From the NCBI RefSeq assembly GCF_030165005.1, contig NZ_JASNNW010000008.1, positions 1 to 64,000 on the forward strand: a stretch of 64,000 nucleotides of DNA, read 5' to 3'. The notes beneath the pieces were generated by a model that saw only the letters and a program-made list of their open reading frames with translations, ran no database searches and had not been told where the DNA came from. The position numbers and the translations under genes are program-made. How positions within the stretch are numbered: position 1 is the first letter of the stretch; every line of letters begins with the position of its first letter. Positions 17,416 through 25,994 of this stretch are shown here, one piece after another. Source of the stretch: Blastococcus capsensis (GTDB taxonomy: Bacteria > Actinomycetota > Actinomycetes > Mycobacteriales > Geodermatophilaceae).

Positions 17416-18252
17416 GTGAACTTCGAGAACACCTTCACGTACGACTTCTTCCAGTACACGATCGTGTCGCACGTATTCACGCTCGGCTACGCGGCCATGG
17501 CCGCAGGACTCGCCTACTTCCTGCTCACCAGCAAGAACTCGCTGCCGCGGTACCAGCTGTCGTCGACGCTCTCTGCGGTGGTGATGGTGTCGGCGTTCCT
17601 GGAGCTGCTGGTCATCTCGCTCCAGTGGCGGAGCTCCTTCGCCTGGGACGGTGCGGCGTACAGCCAGTCGGCAGCGCTGTTCTCCAACGGCTACCGCTAC
17701 ATGAACTGGTCGATCGACGTGCCGGTGCTGCTCACCCAGCTGCTGATCGTGCTCGGCGTCACCGGGGCGGCGTTCCGGCGTGGCTGGATCACCTTCACCG
17801 TGGCCGGGTTGGCCATGGTCTACACCGGTTACGTCGGCCAGTTCTACGAGGTGGAGCGGAGCGCCCCCTTCTGGGTGTGGGGCTCGATCAGCACCGTCTT
17901 CTTCCTCGTCCTCCTGGTGCTGGTGTACCGCACGATCCACGGCAACCTCGACCGGCTGCCGCAGGAGGTGCGGTCGCTGGTGCGGGGAGTGTGGTGGCTG
18001 CTGCTGTTCTCCTGGATGCTCTACCCGGGCGCCTACCTGATGCCGGCCATGTGGGACTCGGCCGACGGGGTGGTGGCCCGGCAGATCACGTACACCGTCG
18101 CGGACGTCACCTCGAAGGTCGTCTACGGGATCCTGCTCGCGGCCATCGCCCGGAAGATCAGCAAGCACGAGGGTCACGACCCGGCGACCGCCGCCGACGT
18201 CACCATGCCGCGCGGCGGGGTGACGGACACGGCCGCTCCGGGTCGCATCTGA
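17416..18252 (+). CDS. Microbial rhodopsin with N-D-Q motif (predicted light-driven sodium pump)
   Basis: 278 residues with seven hydrophobic helices. Helix C reads YRYMNWSIDVPVLLTQ, giving Asn97, Asp101 and Gln108 where a proton pump has Asp, Thr and Asp or Glu. This N-D-Q set marks light-driven Na+ pumps such as KR2. Arg94 is kept. Helix G has VADVTSKVVYG, with counter-ion Asp230 and retinal Lys234 four apart. Other stretches also resemble KR2 (LSAVVMVSAF, GQFYEV, LYPGAYLMP). The start is GTG 17416. The next gene makes retinal. Ion specificity is inferred from the motif only. Confidence 0.93.
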   Translation: MNFENTFTYDFFQYTIVSHVFTLGYAAMAAGLAYFLLTSKNSLPRYQLSSTLSAVVMVSAFLELLVISLQWRSSFAWDGAAYSQSAALFSNGYRYMNWSIDVPVLLTQLLIVLGVTGAAFRRGWITFTVAGLAMVYTGYVGQFYEVERSAPFWVWGSISTVFFLVLLVLVYRTIHGNLDRLPQEVRSLVRGVWWLLLFSWMLYPGAYLMPAMWDSADGVVARQITYTVADVTSKVVYGILLAAIARKISKHEGHDPATAADVTMPRGGVTDTAAPGRI

Positions 18253-18297
18253 CCGGCGGCACGCGTCACCCAGTGCGCTGCGCCGCGGGTCGCGGCG

Positions 18298-19275
18298 CTG
18301 ACCACCCGGCTCTCGGTAGGCGTCGTCCTGGCCGTCGCGCTGGTCGCCGTCCTGGCGCCGGACCAGGTCGCCGCCTGGGGGCCGGCCCTCCTGTCCGCCG
18401 GCATCCTCCTCGGCCTGCCGCACGGTGCGGTCGACCACCTCGTCCCGGACTGGGTGGCCGGGCGTCCGGGACGGGCGGTGCGCCCGGTGCTGCTCGCCGG
18501 CTACGCGGCCACCGCGGCGTCGGCGTGGTGCGCGCTGCACCTGGCGCCGGTCGTGAGCCTGCTGGCCCTGCTCGCCGTCTCCTGGGTGCACTTCGGCACG
18601 GGGGAGGTCGCGTACGACGCCGAACGGTCGGCCCGGCCGTCCCGGTCCGCGTGGCGGGACGTCCCGGCGGTGCTGGGTCTGGGCGGGCTGCCCATCGCCG
18701 TGCCGCTGGCCCGGTGGCCAGGGGAGTCCGACCGCGTGCTGTCCGCGTTGTCCCCGGGGCTCCCGGGAGTGCTGACGGGCGGTGTCCGCCAGGTGCTGCT
18801 GGCGGTCGTCGGCGTCGCCGTCCTGGCAACGGTGGTCGACGCGATCGTCCGTCGGCGGCCGCAGTGGGCTGCCGAGGTCGTCCTCCTGACCGGTCTGTTC
18901 CTGGTGGCCCCGCCGGCCGCGGCCTTCGGGGCGTACTTCGGAGGCTGGCACGCCGTCCGCCACATCGGCCGGTTGCTCCTGCTGGACCCGCGGAACGCGG
19001 CCGATCTCGCCCTCGGCCGACTGCGCGGACCGGTGCGCCGCTACGCCGCCGCAGCGGCGATCCCCACGGTGGTGGCGCTCGCCGGCATCGTGCTCCTGGC
19101 CGTCGCCGCCCAGCGTCCGGGTTGGACGGCCGCCGCGCTGGCCGTCCTCCTGAGCCTGACCGTGCCCCACATGGCCGTGGTGGCGGTGCTCGACCGGCGC
19201 GCGCATCGCGGTCCGGGCGTTCCGCCCGGTGGGTCACCGGCCCTGCCCCGGTCGGCCGGTGCCGACATCCGGTGA
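18298..19275 (+). CDS. blh: Brp/Blh beta-carotene 15,15'-dioxygenase (retinal synthesis)
   Basis: About 325 residues, a multi-helix membrane protein. Family histidine motifs are visible: GLPHGAVDH (about 38-46), WVHFGTGE (about 97-104) and GGWHAVRHIGRLL (about 217-229). It cleaves beta-carotene to retinal, the rhodopsin chromophore. It is in the same frame as the rhodopsin gene. Between that TGA (18250-18252) and the conserved HGAVDH there is no ATG, GTG or TTG. I used CTG 18298, which gives a sensible hydrophobic N-terminus. An indel near 18273 (a GTG in another frame) is the alternative. Confidence 0.85.
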   Translation: MTTRLSVGVVLAVALVAVLAPDQVAAWGPALLSAGILLGLPHGAVDHLVPDWVAGRPGRAVRPVLLAGYAATAASAWCALHLAPVVSLLALLAVSWVHFGTGEVAYDAERSARPSRSAWRDVPAVLGLGGLPIAVPLARWPGESDRVLSALSPGLPGVLTGGVRQVLLAVVGVAVLATVVDAIVRRRPQWAAEVVLLTGLFLVAPPAAAFGAYFGGWHAVRHIGRLLLLDPRNAADLALGRLRGPVRRYAAAAAIPTVVALAGIVLLAVAAQRPGWTAAALAVLLSLTVPHMAVVAVLDRRAHRGPGVPPGGSPALPRSAGADIR

Positions 19276-19465
19276 CCTCCGCTCCTCAGCCGGCGCCGGG
19301 ACGGTCATGGCGGAGAAGGCTGTTTCCCGGCGCTCGGTCTGCCGGCGGCCGGACCAGCCCGGCGACGACCGGGAGCGCTCCTCTTCCCTCCGGTGCGCCG
19401 TCCGGATGCGAACGGTGGGTACCGCCTCACGCTGCACACCCACCCCGGTAGCGTCCGGGCCACGA

Positions 19466-19554
19466 CACGGCAGTGCAGCGAGGAAGCCGGTGCGATTCCG
19501 GCGCGGTCCCGCCACTGTGAGCCTCCGGGCCAGCCAGACACTCCGGCTGCCGTG
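19466..19554 (+). promoter_or_regulatory. Cobalamin riboswitch upstream of cobN
   Basis: The closing stem CACGGCAG (19466-19473) pairs with CTGCCGTG (19547-19554). Inside are the aptamer blocks GGAAGCCGGTGCGATTCCGG and the B12 box GCCACTGTGA (19511-19520), then CCAGCCAGACA. The cobN ATG is 39 bases further on, so control is probably at translation initiation. The rest of the 318-base gap after blh shows nothing else I recognise. Confidence 0.95.
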
Positions 19555-19593
19555 CCCGACGATCCGGGGCGCGGACCCCGAGTGAGGCAGTGC

Positions 19594-22500
19594 ATGTTCA
19601 CCCTGCTCTCCACCAGCGACACCGACCTCCTCTCGGCCCGCGCCAGCGGCGCGGACTGGCGGCTGGGCAACCCGGCACGGCTCGACGACGCGGGCATCGC
19701 CGCGCTGGCCGAGGGCAGCGCGCTGGTCGTCGTCCGCATCCTCGGCGTCCGCCGGCAGTACGAGGAGATGCTGGCCCCGCTGCTGGCCGGCCCCGCACCG
19801 GTCGTCATCCTCGGCGGGGAGCAGGTGCCCGACGCCGAGCTGATGGAGCTCTCCACCGTGCCGATGGGCGTGGCGACGGAGGCGCACGGCTACCTCGCGC
19901 AGGGCGGCCCGGACAACCTCGCCCAGCTGCACCACTTCCTGTCCGACACCGTGCTGCTCACCGGCGAGGGTTTCGAGCCGCCGTCGGTGGCGCCGGAATG
20001 GGGGTTGCTCGAGCGCGGGACGCCCGCGGAGGCGACTGATGCGGTCGACCGAGGAGCGGAGCGAGTCCGGAACGGCGGCACGGACACCGGGGGCGGGCCG
20101 ACCGTCGCCGTCCTCTACTACCGCGCCCATCACCTCGCTGGGAACACCGGCTTCGTCGAGGCGCTCTGCGGCGCGATCGAGGACGCCGGCGGCCGGGCGC
20201 TGCCGATCTTCACCTCGTCGCTGCGGTCGGTCCCGCCCGAGCTGCTGGACACCCTGCGCGCCGCCGACGCCCTGGTGGTCACCGTGCTCGCGGCCGGAGG
20301 GTCTCGCCCGGCCACCGCACAGGCCGGCGGGGACGACGGTGCCTGGGACGTCGGCGCGCTCGCCGAACTCGACGTCCCGGTGATCCAGGGGCTGTGCCTG
20401 ACCCGCTCGCGCGCGGAGTGGCTCGCCGACGACGACGGGCTCTCGCCGCTCGACGTGGGCAACCAGGTCGCGATCCCGGAGTTCGACGGCCGGCTGATCA
20501 GCGTGCCGTTCAGCTTCAAGGAGACCGACGTCGACGGGCTCACCCACTACGCCGCCGACCCCGAGCGGGCCGCCCGGGTGGCCGGCACCGCCGTCGCGCA
20601 CGCCCGGCTGCGGCACACCCCGCCGGCCGAGCGGCGGATCGTCGTGATGCTGTCGGCGTACCCGACCAAGCACGCCCGCATCGGCAACGCCGTCGGCCTC
20701 GACACCCCGGCCTCGGTGGTCCGGTTGCTCGCCGCCATGGCTGCGCAGGGCTACGACATCGGCCCGTTCGACGGGCCCGAGGCGCTGCCCGGCGTCGCCG
20801 GGCTCGACGGCGACGCGCTGGTGCACGCGCTCATCGCGGCGGGTGGGCAGGACCTCGACTGGCTGACCGAGGAGCAGCTGTCGGGCAACCCCGTCCGGAT
20901 CCGTGCCTCCGAGTACCGGGCCTTCTTCGACACCCTGCCGCCCGACCTGCGCGAGGCGATGGTCGAGCACTGGGGCGATGCACCCGGCTCGCTGTTCGTG
21001 GACGGGGACGACATCGTCTTCGCCGCGCTGCGGGCCGGCAACGTCGTGGTGATGGTCCAGCCGCCGCGCGGCTTCGGGGAGAACCCGATCGCGATCTACC
21101 ACGACCCCGACCTGCCGCCGTCCCACCACTACCTGGCGGCGTACTGGTGGCTGCGCTCATCCTTCGGCGCGCACGCCCTGGTGCACGTCGGGAAGCACGG
21201 CAACCTCGAGTGGCTGCCCGGCAAGACGGTGGGCCTGTCGGCCTCCTGCGGTCCGGACGCCGCGATCGGCGACCTGCCGCTGGTCTACCCGTTCCTGGTC
21301 AACGACCCGGGGGAGGGCAGCCAGGCCAAGCGGCGGGCGCACGCCACGCTGGTCGACCACATGGTGCCGCCGATGGCCCGGGCCGACACCTACGGCGACA
21401 TCGCCCGGCTCGAGCAGCTGCTCGACGAGCACGCCAACGTCGCGGCGATGGACCCGGCCAAGTTGCCGGCCGTCCGGGCGCAGATCTGGACGCTGCTGCA
21501 GGCGGCCAAGCTCGACTCCGACCTCGGCCTGAACGAGCGTCCCGAGGACGACCACTTCGACGAGATGATCCTCCACGTCGACGGCTGGCTCTGCGAGATC
21601 AAGGACTCGCAGATCCGCGACGGCCTGCACGTGCTCGGGACCCCGCCCAGTGGCCAGGACCGGGTGGACCTCGTGCTCGCGATGCTGCGGGCGCGGCAGA
21701 TCTGGGGCGGCTCGGTGGCGCTCCCGGGTCTGCGGGAGGCGCTCGGGCTGACCGAGGACGGAACCGCCGGGCTGCATGCCACGGACGCCGTCGAGGCGCA
21801 GGCGGAGGCCCTGGTCAGCGGCATGGAGACGCGAGGCTGGACCGCGGACGCCGTCCCCGGGGTCGTGCACGAGGTGCTCGGCCGGGAGGACGACGCGGTG
21901 ACCGCCGTCCTGCGGTTCGCCGTCGACGAGGTCGTGCCGCGGCTGGAGCGCACGACCGACGAGCTGGACGCCACCCTGCACGCGCTCGAGGGCGGCTACG
22001 TCCCGGCAGGGCCGTCGGGTTCGCCGCTGCGCGGGCTGGTCAACGTGCTGCCGACCGGCCGCAACTTCTATTCGGTCGACCCTCGGGCGGTGCCCTCGCG
22101 GCTGGCGTGGGAGACCGGCCAGGCGATGGCCGAGTCGCTGCTCGACCGGTACCGGGCCGACACCGGCGAGTACCCCCGCTCGGTCGGGCTGTCCGTCTGG
22201 GGCACCTCGGCCATGCGCACGTCCGGGGACGACGTCGCCGAGGTGTTGGCGCTGCTGGGCGTCCGGCCGGTGTGGGACGAGGCCTCGCGCCGGGTGACCT
22301 CGCTGGAGCCGGTGCCGTCGGACGAGCTGGGCCGGCCCCGGATCGACGTCACCGTGCGGATCAGCGGCTTCTTCCGGGACGCCTTCCCGCACGTGGTGAC
22401 CATGCTGGACGACGCGGTGACGCTGGTCGCGGGGTTGGACGAGCCGGACCATGCCAACTACGTCCGGGCGCACGTCGAGGCCGACCTGGCCGCCCACGGC

Positions 22501-23262
22501 GACCGGCGGCGGGCCACCACCCGGGTATTCGGGTCCAAGCCGGGCGCCTACGGGGCCGGGCTGCTCTCGCTCATCGACAGCCGGGACTGGCGCGGGGACG
22601 CCGACCTGGCCGAGGTGTACGCGGTGTGGGGCGGGTACGCGTACGGCCGAGGGCTGGACGGCGTGCAGGCGCGGCCGGACATGGAGTCGGCCTACAAGCG
22701 GATCGCGGTGGCAGCGAAGAACGTCGACACCCGCGAGCACGACATCGCCGACTCCGACGACTACTTCCAGTACCACGGGGGGATGGTGGCGACGGTCCGC
22801 GCGCTCACCGGCTCGGCCCCGAAGGCGTACATCGGCGACTCGACCCGGCCCGAGCACGTGCGCACCCGCTCCCTGTCCGAGGAGACCGCGCGGGTCTTCC
22901 GCGCCCGCGTGGTTAACCCGAAGTGGCTGGAGGCCATGCGCCGGCACGGCTACAAGGGCGCGTTCGAGCTCGCCGCCACCGTCGACTACCTGTTCGGCTA
23001 CGACGCCACCACCGGCGTCGTCGCCGACTGGATGTACGAGAAGCTCGCGCAGACCTACGTCCTGGACCCGGAGAACCGGGAGTTCATGGAGAAGTCCAAC
23101 CCGTGGGCGCTGCACGGCATCGCCGAGCGGCTGCTGGAGGCGGTTGACCGGAAGATGTGGGCCGAGCCGGACCCGGCGCTGCTGGCCGACCTGCAGCAGG
23201 CCTACCTCGACACGGAGGGTGACCTCGAGGAGGGGCCGTCACCGGTGTCGGTCACCCGGTGA
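19594..23262 (+). CDS. cobN: Cobaltochelatase large subunit CobN
   Basis: 1222 residues, the usual length for actinobacterial CobN. It matches the CobN/Mg-chelatase H family throughout: VILGGEQVPDAELMELS near 70, MLSAYPTKHARIGNAVGLD near 350, VHVGKHGNLEWLPGK near 530, and KSNPWALHGIAERLLEA near the C-terminus. It binds hydrogenobyrinic acid a,c-diamide and inserts Co2+ with the ChlID ATPase subunit. The ATG at 19594 follows GTGAGG. It stands alone behind its own riboswitch. Confidence 0.97.
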   Translation: MFTLLSTSDTDLLSARASGADWRLGNPARLDDAGIAALAEGSALVVVRILGVRRQYEEMLAPLLAGPAPVVILGGEQVPDAELMELSTVPMGVATEAHGYLAQGGPDNLAQLHHFLSDTVLLTGEGFEPPSVAPEWGLLERGTPAEATDAVDRGAERVRNGGTDTGGGPTVAVLYYRAHHLAGNTGFVEALCGAIEDAGGRALPIFTSSLRSVPPELLDTLRAADALVVTVLAAGGSRPATAQAGGDDGAWDVGALAELDVPVIQGLCLTRSRAEWLADDDGLSPLDVGNQVAIPEFDGRLISVPFSFKETDVDGLTHYAADPERAARVAGTAVAHARLRHTPPAERRIVVMLSAYPTKHARIGNAVGLDTPASVVRLLAAMAAQGYDIGPFDGPEALPGVAGLDGDALVHALIAAGGQDLDWLTEEQLSGNPVRIRASEYRAFFDTLPPDLREAMVEHWGDAPGSLFVDGDDIVFAALRAGNVVVMVQPPRGFGENPIAIYHDPDLPPSHHYLAAYWWLRSSFGAHALVHVGKHGNLEWLPGKTVGLSASCGPDAAIGDLPLVYPFLVNDPGEGSQAKRRAHATLVDHMVPPMARADTYGDIARLEQLLDEHANVAAMDPAKLPAVRAQIWTLLQAAKLDSDLGLNERPEDDHFDEMILHVDGWLCEIKDSQIRDGLHVLGTPPSGQDRVDLVLAMLRARQIWGGSVALPGLREALGLTEDGTAGLHATDAVEAQAEALVSGMETRGWTADAVPGVVHEVLGREDDAVTAVLRFAVDEVVPRLERTTDELDATLHALEGGYVPAGPSGSPLRGLVNVLPTGRNFYSVDPRAVPSRLAWETGQAMAESLLDRYRADTGEYPRSVGLSVWGTSAMRTSGDDVAEVLALLGVRPVWDEASRRVTSLEPVPSDELGRPRIDVTVRISGFFRDAFPHVVTMLDDAVTLVAGLDEPDHANYVRAHVEADLAAHGDRRRATTRVFGSKPGAYGAGLLSLIDSRDWRGDADLAEVYAVWGGYAYGRGLDGVQARPDMESAYKRIAVAAKNVDTREHDIADSDDYFQYHGGMVATVRALTGSAPKAYIGDSTRPEHVRTRSLSEETARVFRARVVNPKWLEAMRRHGYKGAFELAATVDYLFGYDATTGVVADWMYEKLAQTYVLDPENREFMEKSNPWALHGIAERLLEAVDRKMWAEPDPALLADLQQAYLDTEGDLEEGPSPVSVTR

Positions 23263-23390
23263 CCGGAGCTCCTGCGCTGACCGTGTGACCGTCCCGATGG
23301 TGGCGGTTCTCCGTGGCCGGGCGGGCAGCGCCGAGGCCGAGGGAGACGGACCGGTGATGCCGGCACCCGCCGCGCCATACCGGAAGGATG

Positions 23391-23459
23391 GAGAGGCACT
23401 GGTCAATCACGAGACCAGGGCCTCTCCGCGTGGGGTGAGTGACGGGGCTCGGACCTGCG
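23391..23459 (-). repeat. Displaced tRNA-His 3' end plus terminator (candidate attachment site)
   Basis: The 21 bases at 23431-23451 are identical to 41722-41742, the 3' end of tRNA-His. The likeness continues into the T arm (23452-23459, two changes). Next to it a hairpin (arms 23391-23404 and 23413-23426, one mismatch) matches the terminator after the intact tRNA. The orientation is the same. This is the geometry left when an element integrates into a tRNA 3' end. The hairpin may also terminate cobN read-through. Confidence 0.75.
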
Positions 23460-23847
23460 AGTGAGGCCGGTCGCGGGCCCGGTGACCCGACGAGATGCTG
23501 CCGGACCTGATGTCGCCGCGGCGGGTCAGCTGCGAGGCCGGTGCGCCGCACGCGCAGGAGCCCGCCGCGGCTGTCATCGCGCCGGCCCGTCCTGAGCTGC
23601 CGGCCGAGAAGCTCGCGGAGTGGGCGCAGCTCAGGGCGCATCGGCCCTCGCCCCGCCGGCCGACGTGACGGCCGCGGGGAACGCGGCCGCCCCAGGGTCG
23701 AAGCGCTGCCAACCGCCCGGGCGCGGACCCCTGCGCCCGGCGACGCCGCCGAAGTGTCAGTACCGCGTGGTGAGGCGGATGCCAGTCATCACAGAGGACG
23801 GCGTACGCGTTCGCACGAACGGTGAGCCCGGGCCTTCTCGGCACCGC
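23460..23847. other. Gap with no recognised gene
   Basis: Nothing in this stretch matches a family I know. The longest sensible small reading is a 58-codon frame on the plus strand near 23494-23670, with no clear ribosome site. If the region is the left end of an island, an integrase would be expected here, but none is visible. Confidence 0.5.
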
Positions 23848-24339
23848 CTACAGGGCTGCGCCGGTTGGCAGGTCGGCGTGCAGCAGGGCGTAGAGGATGC
23901 CGGCGGCCAGGCCGAACCACAGGTGGCCGACGAGAAACTCGATGACGTCGTGGCGGCCGTAGTGGCGGTAGAACACGCCGGGCGGTGGGACGGGGTCGGG
24001 CATGTCGGGGTGCAGGTCCGGCCAGGCTCCGACGACGATTCCGCCGACCAGGCCATGGATCGCGCCGGTGAGCAGGCCCCACCAGGCGAGGTGGTCGTTG
24101 TGGGCGACGGCCTGGAAGAACGTGGCGTACAGCAGCACGATGGCGATGGCCAGCACGGCGTGGCCGGCCCAGCCGACGACCCGGCGGTAGCGCCGGGGGG
24201 CGCGCAGGATGGCCCCGCCCTCGGCGAAGATGTCCTGCCGCACACCGAGCCCCGCCGCGCGCTGCAGGTAGGTCGGGGCCTCCATGAGCTGGGCGGCGAT
24301 GAGTCCCGCGGCGGCGGCGGCAAGCGGGTCGATGCTCAC
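23848..24339 (-). CDS. Membrane protein of unknown function
   Basis: 163 residues with about four hydrophobic segments: near 7-22, VGWAGHAVLAIAIVLLYATFF, WWGLLTGAIHGLVGGIVVG, and the C-terminal LWFGLAAGILYALLH. His residues cluster in the middle (FYRHYGRHDVIEF). I do not recognise the family. The GTG start is at 24339. It is the last gene of a four-gene minus-strand set with an SDR and a zinc-type dehydrogenase, 43 bases after the SDR stop. Confidence 0.7.
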   Translation of the reverse strand: MSIDPLAAAAAGLIAAQLMEAPTYLQRAAGLGVRQDIFAEGGAILRAPRRYRRVVGWAGHAVLAIAIVLLYATFFQAVAHNDHLAWWGLLTGAIHGLVGGIVVGAWPDLHPDMPDPVPPPGVFYRHYGRHDVIEFLVGHLWFGLAAGILYALLHADLPTGAAL

Positions 24340-24382
24340 CGGTTCCAGCGGGTACGGGACCCAGTCATCGTGGCGTCTTCCA

Positions 24383-25396
24383 TCAGCGGAGCCGCGCTGG
24401 CCGGCGGCGGGTCAGCCGCCAGCCGAGGGTGCCGGCCGAGGCGATCGCGGCGCTTCTGGCCAGCGCGGGGTGGAAGCCGACCAGGCGGGTCCAGCTGCTG
24501 CGAGGCAACGCGAACCGGACCACCCCGCCGTCCACGGCTCCGCTACCGGGCGACGGCTCGGTCAGGTTGCTCTGGCCTCCGTCGGGCACGTCGCGCTGTT
24601 GGCGGGCGAACACCTGCCCGCCGACGGCCAGCAGCCGGTCGGTCAGGGTGGGGCTGAGCCGCTGCAGCATCGCCAGCTGGGCGGCGGCGCCGACGTAGAT
24701 GTCGCGCCGCGGGTGGTCTGCGGCGAAGACGATGGCCTCTGCGACCGCCTTGGCTTGGTACACCGGCGGGATGGGCGCAGGTCGCACGCCCATCCACGAT
24801 CTCGCGGAGCCGTAGAAGGGGGTGTCGATCGAGGCCGGCAGGATCGTGGTGACGCGCACACCGGAGTTGGCGTGCCGCTCCTCCAGCCGCAGTCCTTCGT
24901 AGAGGGCGTTGACCCCGGACTTGGCGATGCAGTACGGAACCATCAGGGGGACCGCGCGCACCCCCAGCCCGGAGCTGACGCCGATGATCGTGCCGTGCCC
25001 CTGCTCACGCAGGATCGGGAGGACCGCCTTGACCCCGTACACCTGGCCGCGCAGGTCTACGTCCAGGATCCGGTCGATTGCCTCGACGGGCAGCGTGTTG
25101 ATCTCCCCGTAGCCGGAGACCGCGGCGTTGTTCACCCAGACGTCGATCCGGCCGAAGCGCTCCCGGGCCCTCTGCGCGAGGTGCTGCACCTGCGGCCACA
25201 CCGCGACGTCGGTGGGCACGACCAGCGCCGTGCCGCCGGCCTGGGCGACCTCCTCGGCGGTGGCGTGCAGCGCCGGCTCGCCGCGGGCGGCCAGCACGAC
25301 GGCTGCGCCCTGGGCGGCGAACTGCCGGGCGGTTTCCCGTCCGATGCCCGACGACGCCCCGGTGATCACTACGACCCGCTGGCTGGTCACGTCCAC
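24383..25396 (-). CDS. Short-chain dehydrogenase/reductase (SDR)
   Basis: 337 residues. The Rossmann motif is VVVITGASSGIGRETA (about 7-22), the structural NNAA is in VWVNNAAVSGYG (about 88-99), and the catalytic block is VSSGLG...YCIAKSG, with Tyr and Lys four apart (about 153-157). The C-terminal extension beyond 250 is longer than in classic SDRs and ends in a hydrophobic/basic tail. The GTG at 25396 follows AGAGAAGG. The substrate cannot be told from sequence. It is in an apparent operon with a zinc-type dehydrogenase. Confidence 0.9.
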   Translation of the reverse strand: MDVTSQRVVVITGASSGIGRETARQFAAQGAAVVLAARGEPALHATAEEVAQAGGTALVVPTDVAVWPQVQHLAQRARERFGRIDVWVNNAAVSGYGEINTLPVEAIDRILDVDLRGQVYGVKAVLPILREQGHGTIIGVSSGLGVRAVPLMVPYCIAKSGVNALYEGLRLEERHANSGVRVTTILPASIDTPFYGSARSWMGVRPAPIPPVYQAKAVAEAIVFAADHPRRDIYVGAAAQLAMLQRLSPTLTDRLLAVGGQVFARQQRDVPDGGQSNLTEPSPGSGAVDGGVVRFALPRSSWTRLVGFHPALARSAAIASAGTLGWRLTRRRPARLR

Positions 25397-25449
25397 GGCG
25401 GGCCTTCTCTGCTCGGCCGGCTCGGGGTGTGGCGGCTCCGGTGGCACGG

Positions 25450-25923
25450 TCAAGACGGGCGGGCGGGGTCCAGGACGCGGTCGAAGACGGCGCCGGTGGC
25501 CTGGGCCTGCACGTACTTGTCCACGATGTCGACCGCCCAGTCCTGGGCCGTCCACTTGCTCGGCTGGTACAGCCCGAGCGCGGTGTTGAGCAGGACGTCG
25601 CCGGTGTAGACGACCGCGAACACGGTGTTGACCGCCTTCTGCCCGCGCAGCCCGTTGGCGGCGGCGACGCCGTACGCGGTGCCCCACATGCCGCCGAGGG
25701 CGAAGTGGGTGGTGTAGTTCAGCCGCCGGCGCCCCTCGGGGGTGGTGGGGTGCACGGGCAGGACCTTCTCGGCGAAGTCCGCCGGGGCGTAGCTCTCCTG
25801 GCGCTGGGTGAGCGGCATCTCGACGAGCTTCTGGAACGCAGTCATCACCACGGTCCCGGCCAGCCCGGCGAGCACTCCCCGGGCCAGCACGGTCCCGGTC
25901 GACGGTTCGTTGTTCTGCTGCAT
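25450..25923 (-). CDS. Small membrane protein, unknown family
   Basis: 157 residues. The hydrophobic segment VLARGVLAGLAGTVVMTAFQ (about 12-31) starts the protein and is glycine-rich. Two further weakly hydrophobic stretches follow (FALGGMWGTAYGVAAANG and VNTVFAVVYTGDVLLNTALG). The ATG at 25923 has GGAGGAAACAGAC before it, a good ribosome site. It lies between the zinc-type dehydrogenase and the SDR in one operon. I do not recognise a function. Confidence 0.75.
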   Translation of the reverse strand: MQQNNEPSTGTVLARGVLAGLAGTVVMTAFQKLVEMPLTQRQESYAPADFAEKVLPVHPTTPEGRRRLNYTTHFALGGMWGTAYGVAAANGLRGQKAVNTVFAVVYTGDVLLNTALGLYQPSKWTAQDWAVDIVDKYVQAQATGAVFDRVLDPARPS

Positions 25924-25994
25924 GTCTGTTTCCTCCGAAGTGGTTGCGGTTGGGGATGCTCGGCCGGCGCCATGGGCGGTGCCGGCAGGGGCGA

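Noticed and set aside
17266..19206. A 646-codon minus-strand frame opposite rhodopsin and blh
   Set aside because: It has biased His/Arg/Gly-rich composition and overlaps two well-supported genes.
21157..23115. A 652-codon minus-strand frame inside cobN
   Set aside because: It is antisense to conserved CobN sequence and has no recognisable domain.
23391..23459. A second functional tRNA
   Set aside because: Only the T arm and acceptor 3' strand are present; there is no D arm or anticodon arm.
23494..23670. A 58-codon plus-strand gene
   Set aside because: It has no clear ribosome site and no family likeness; high GC at third positions is uninformative at this base composition.
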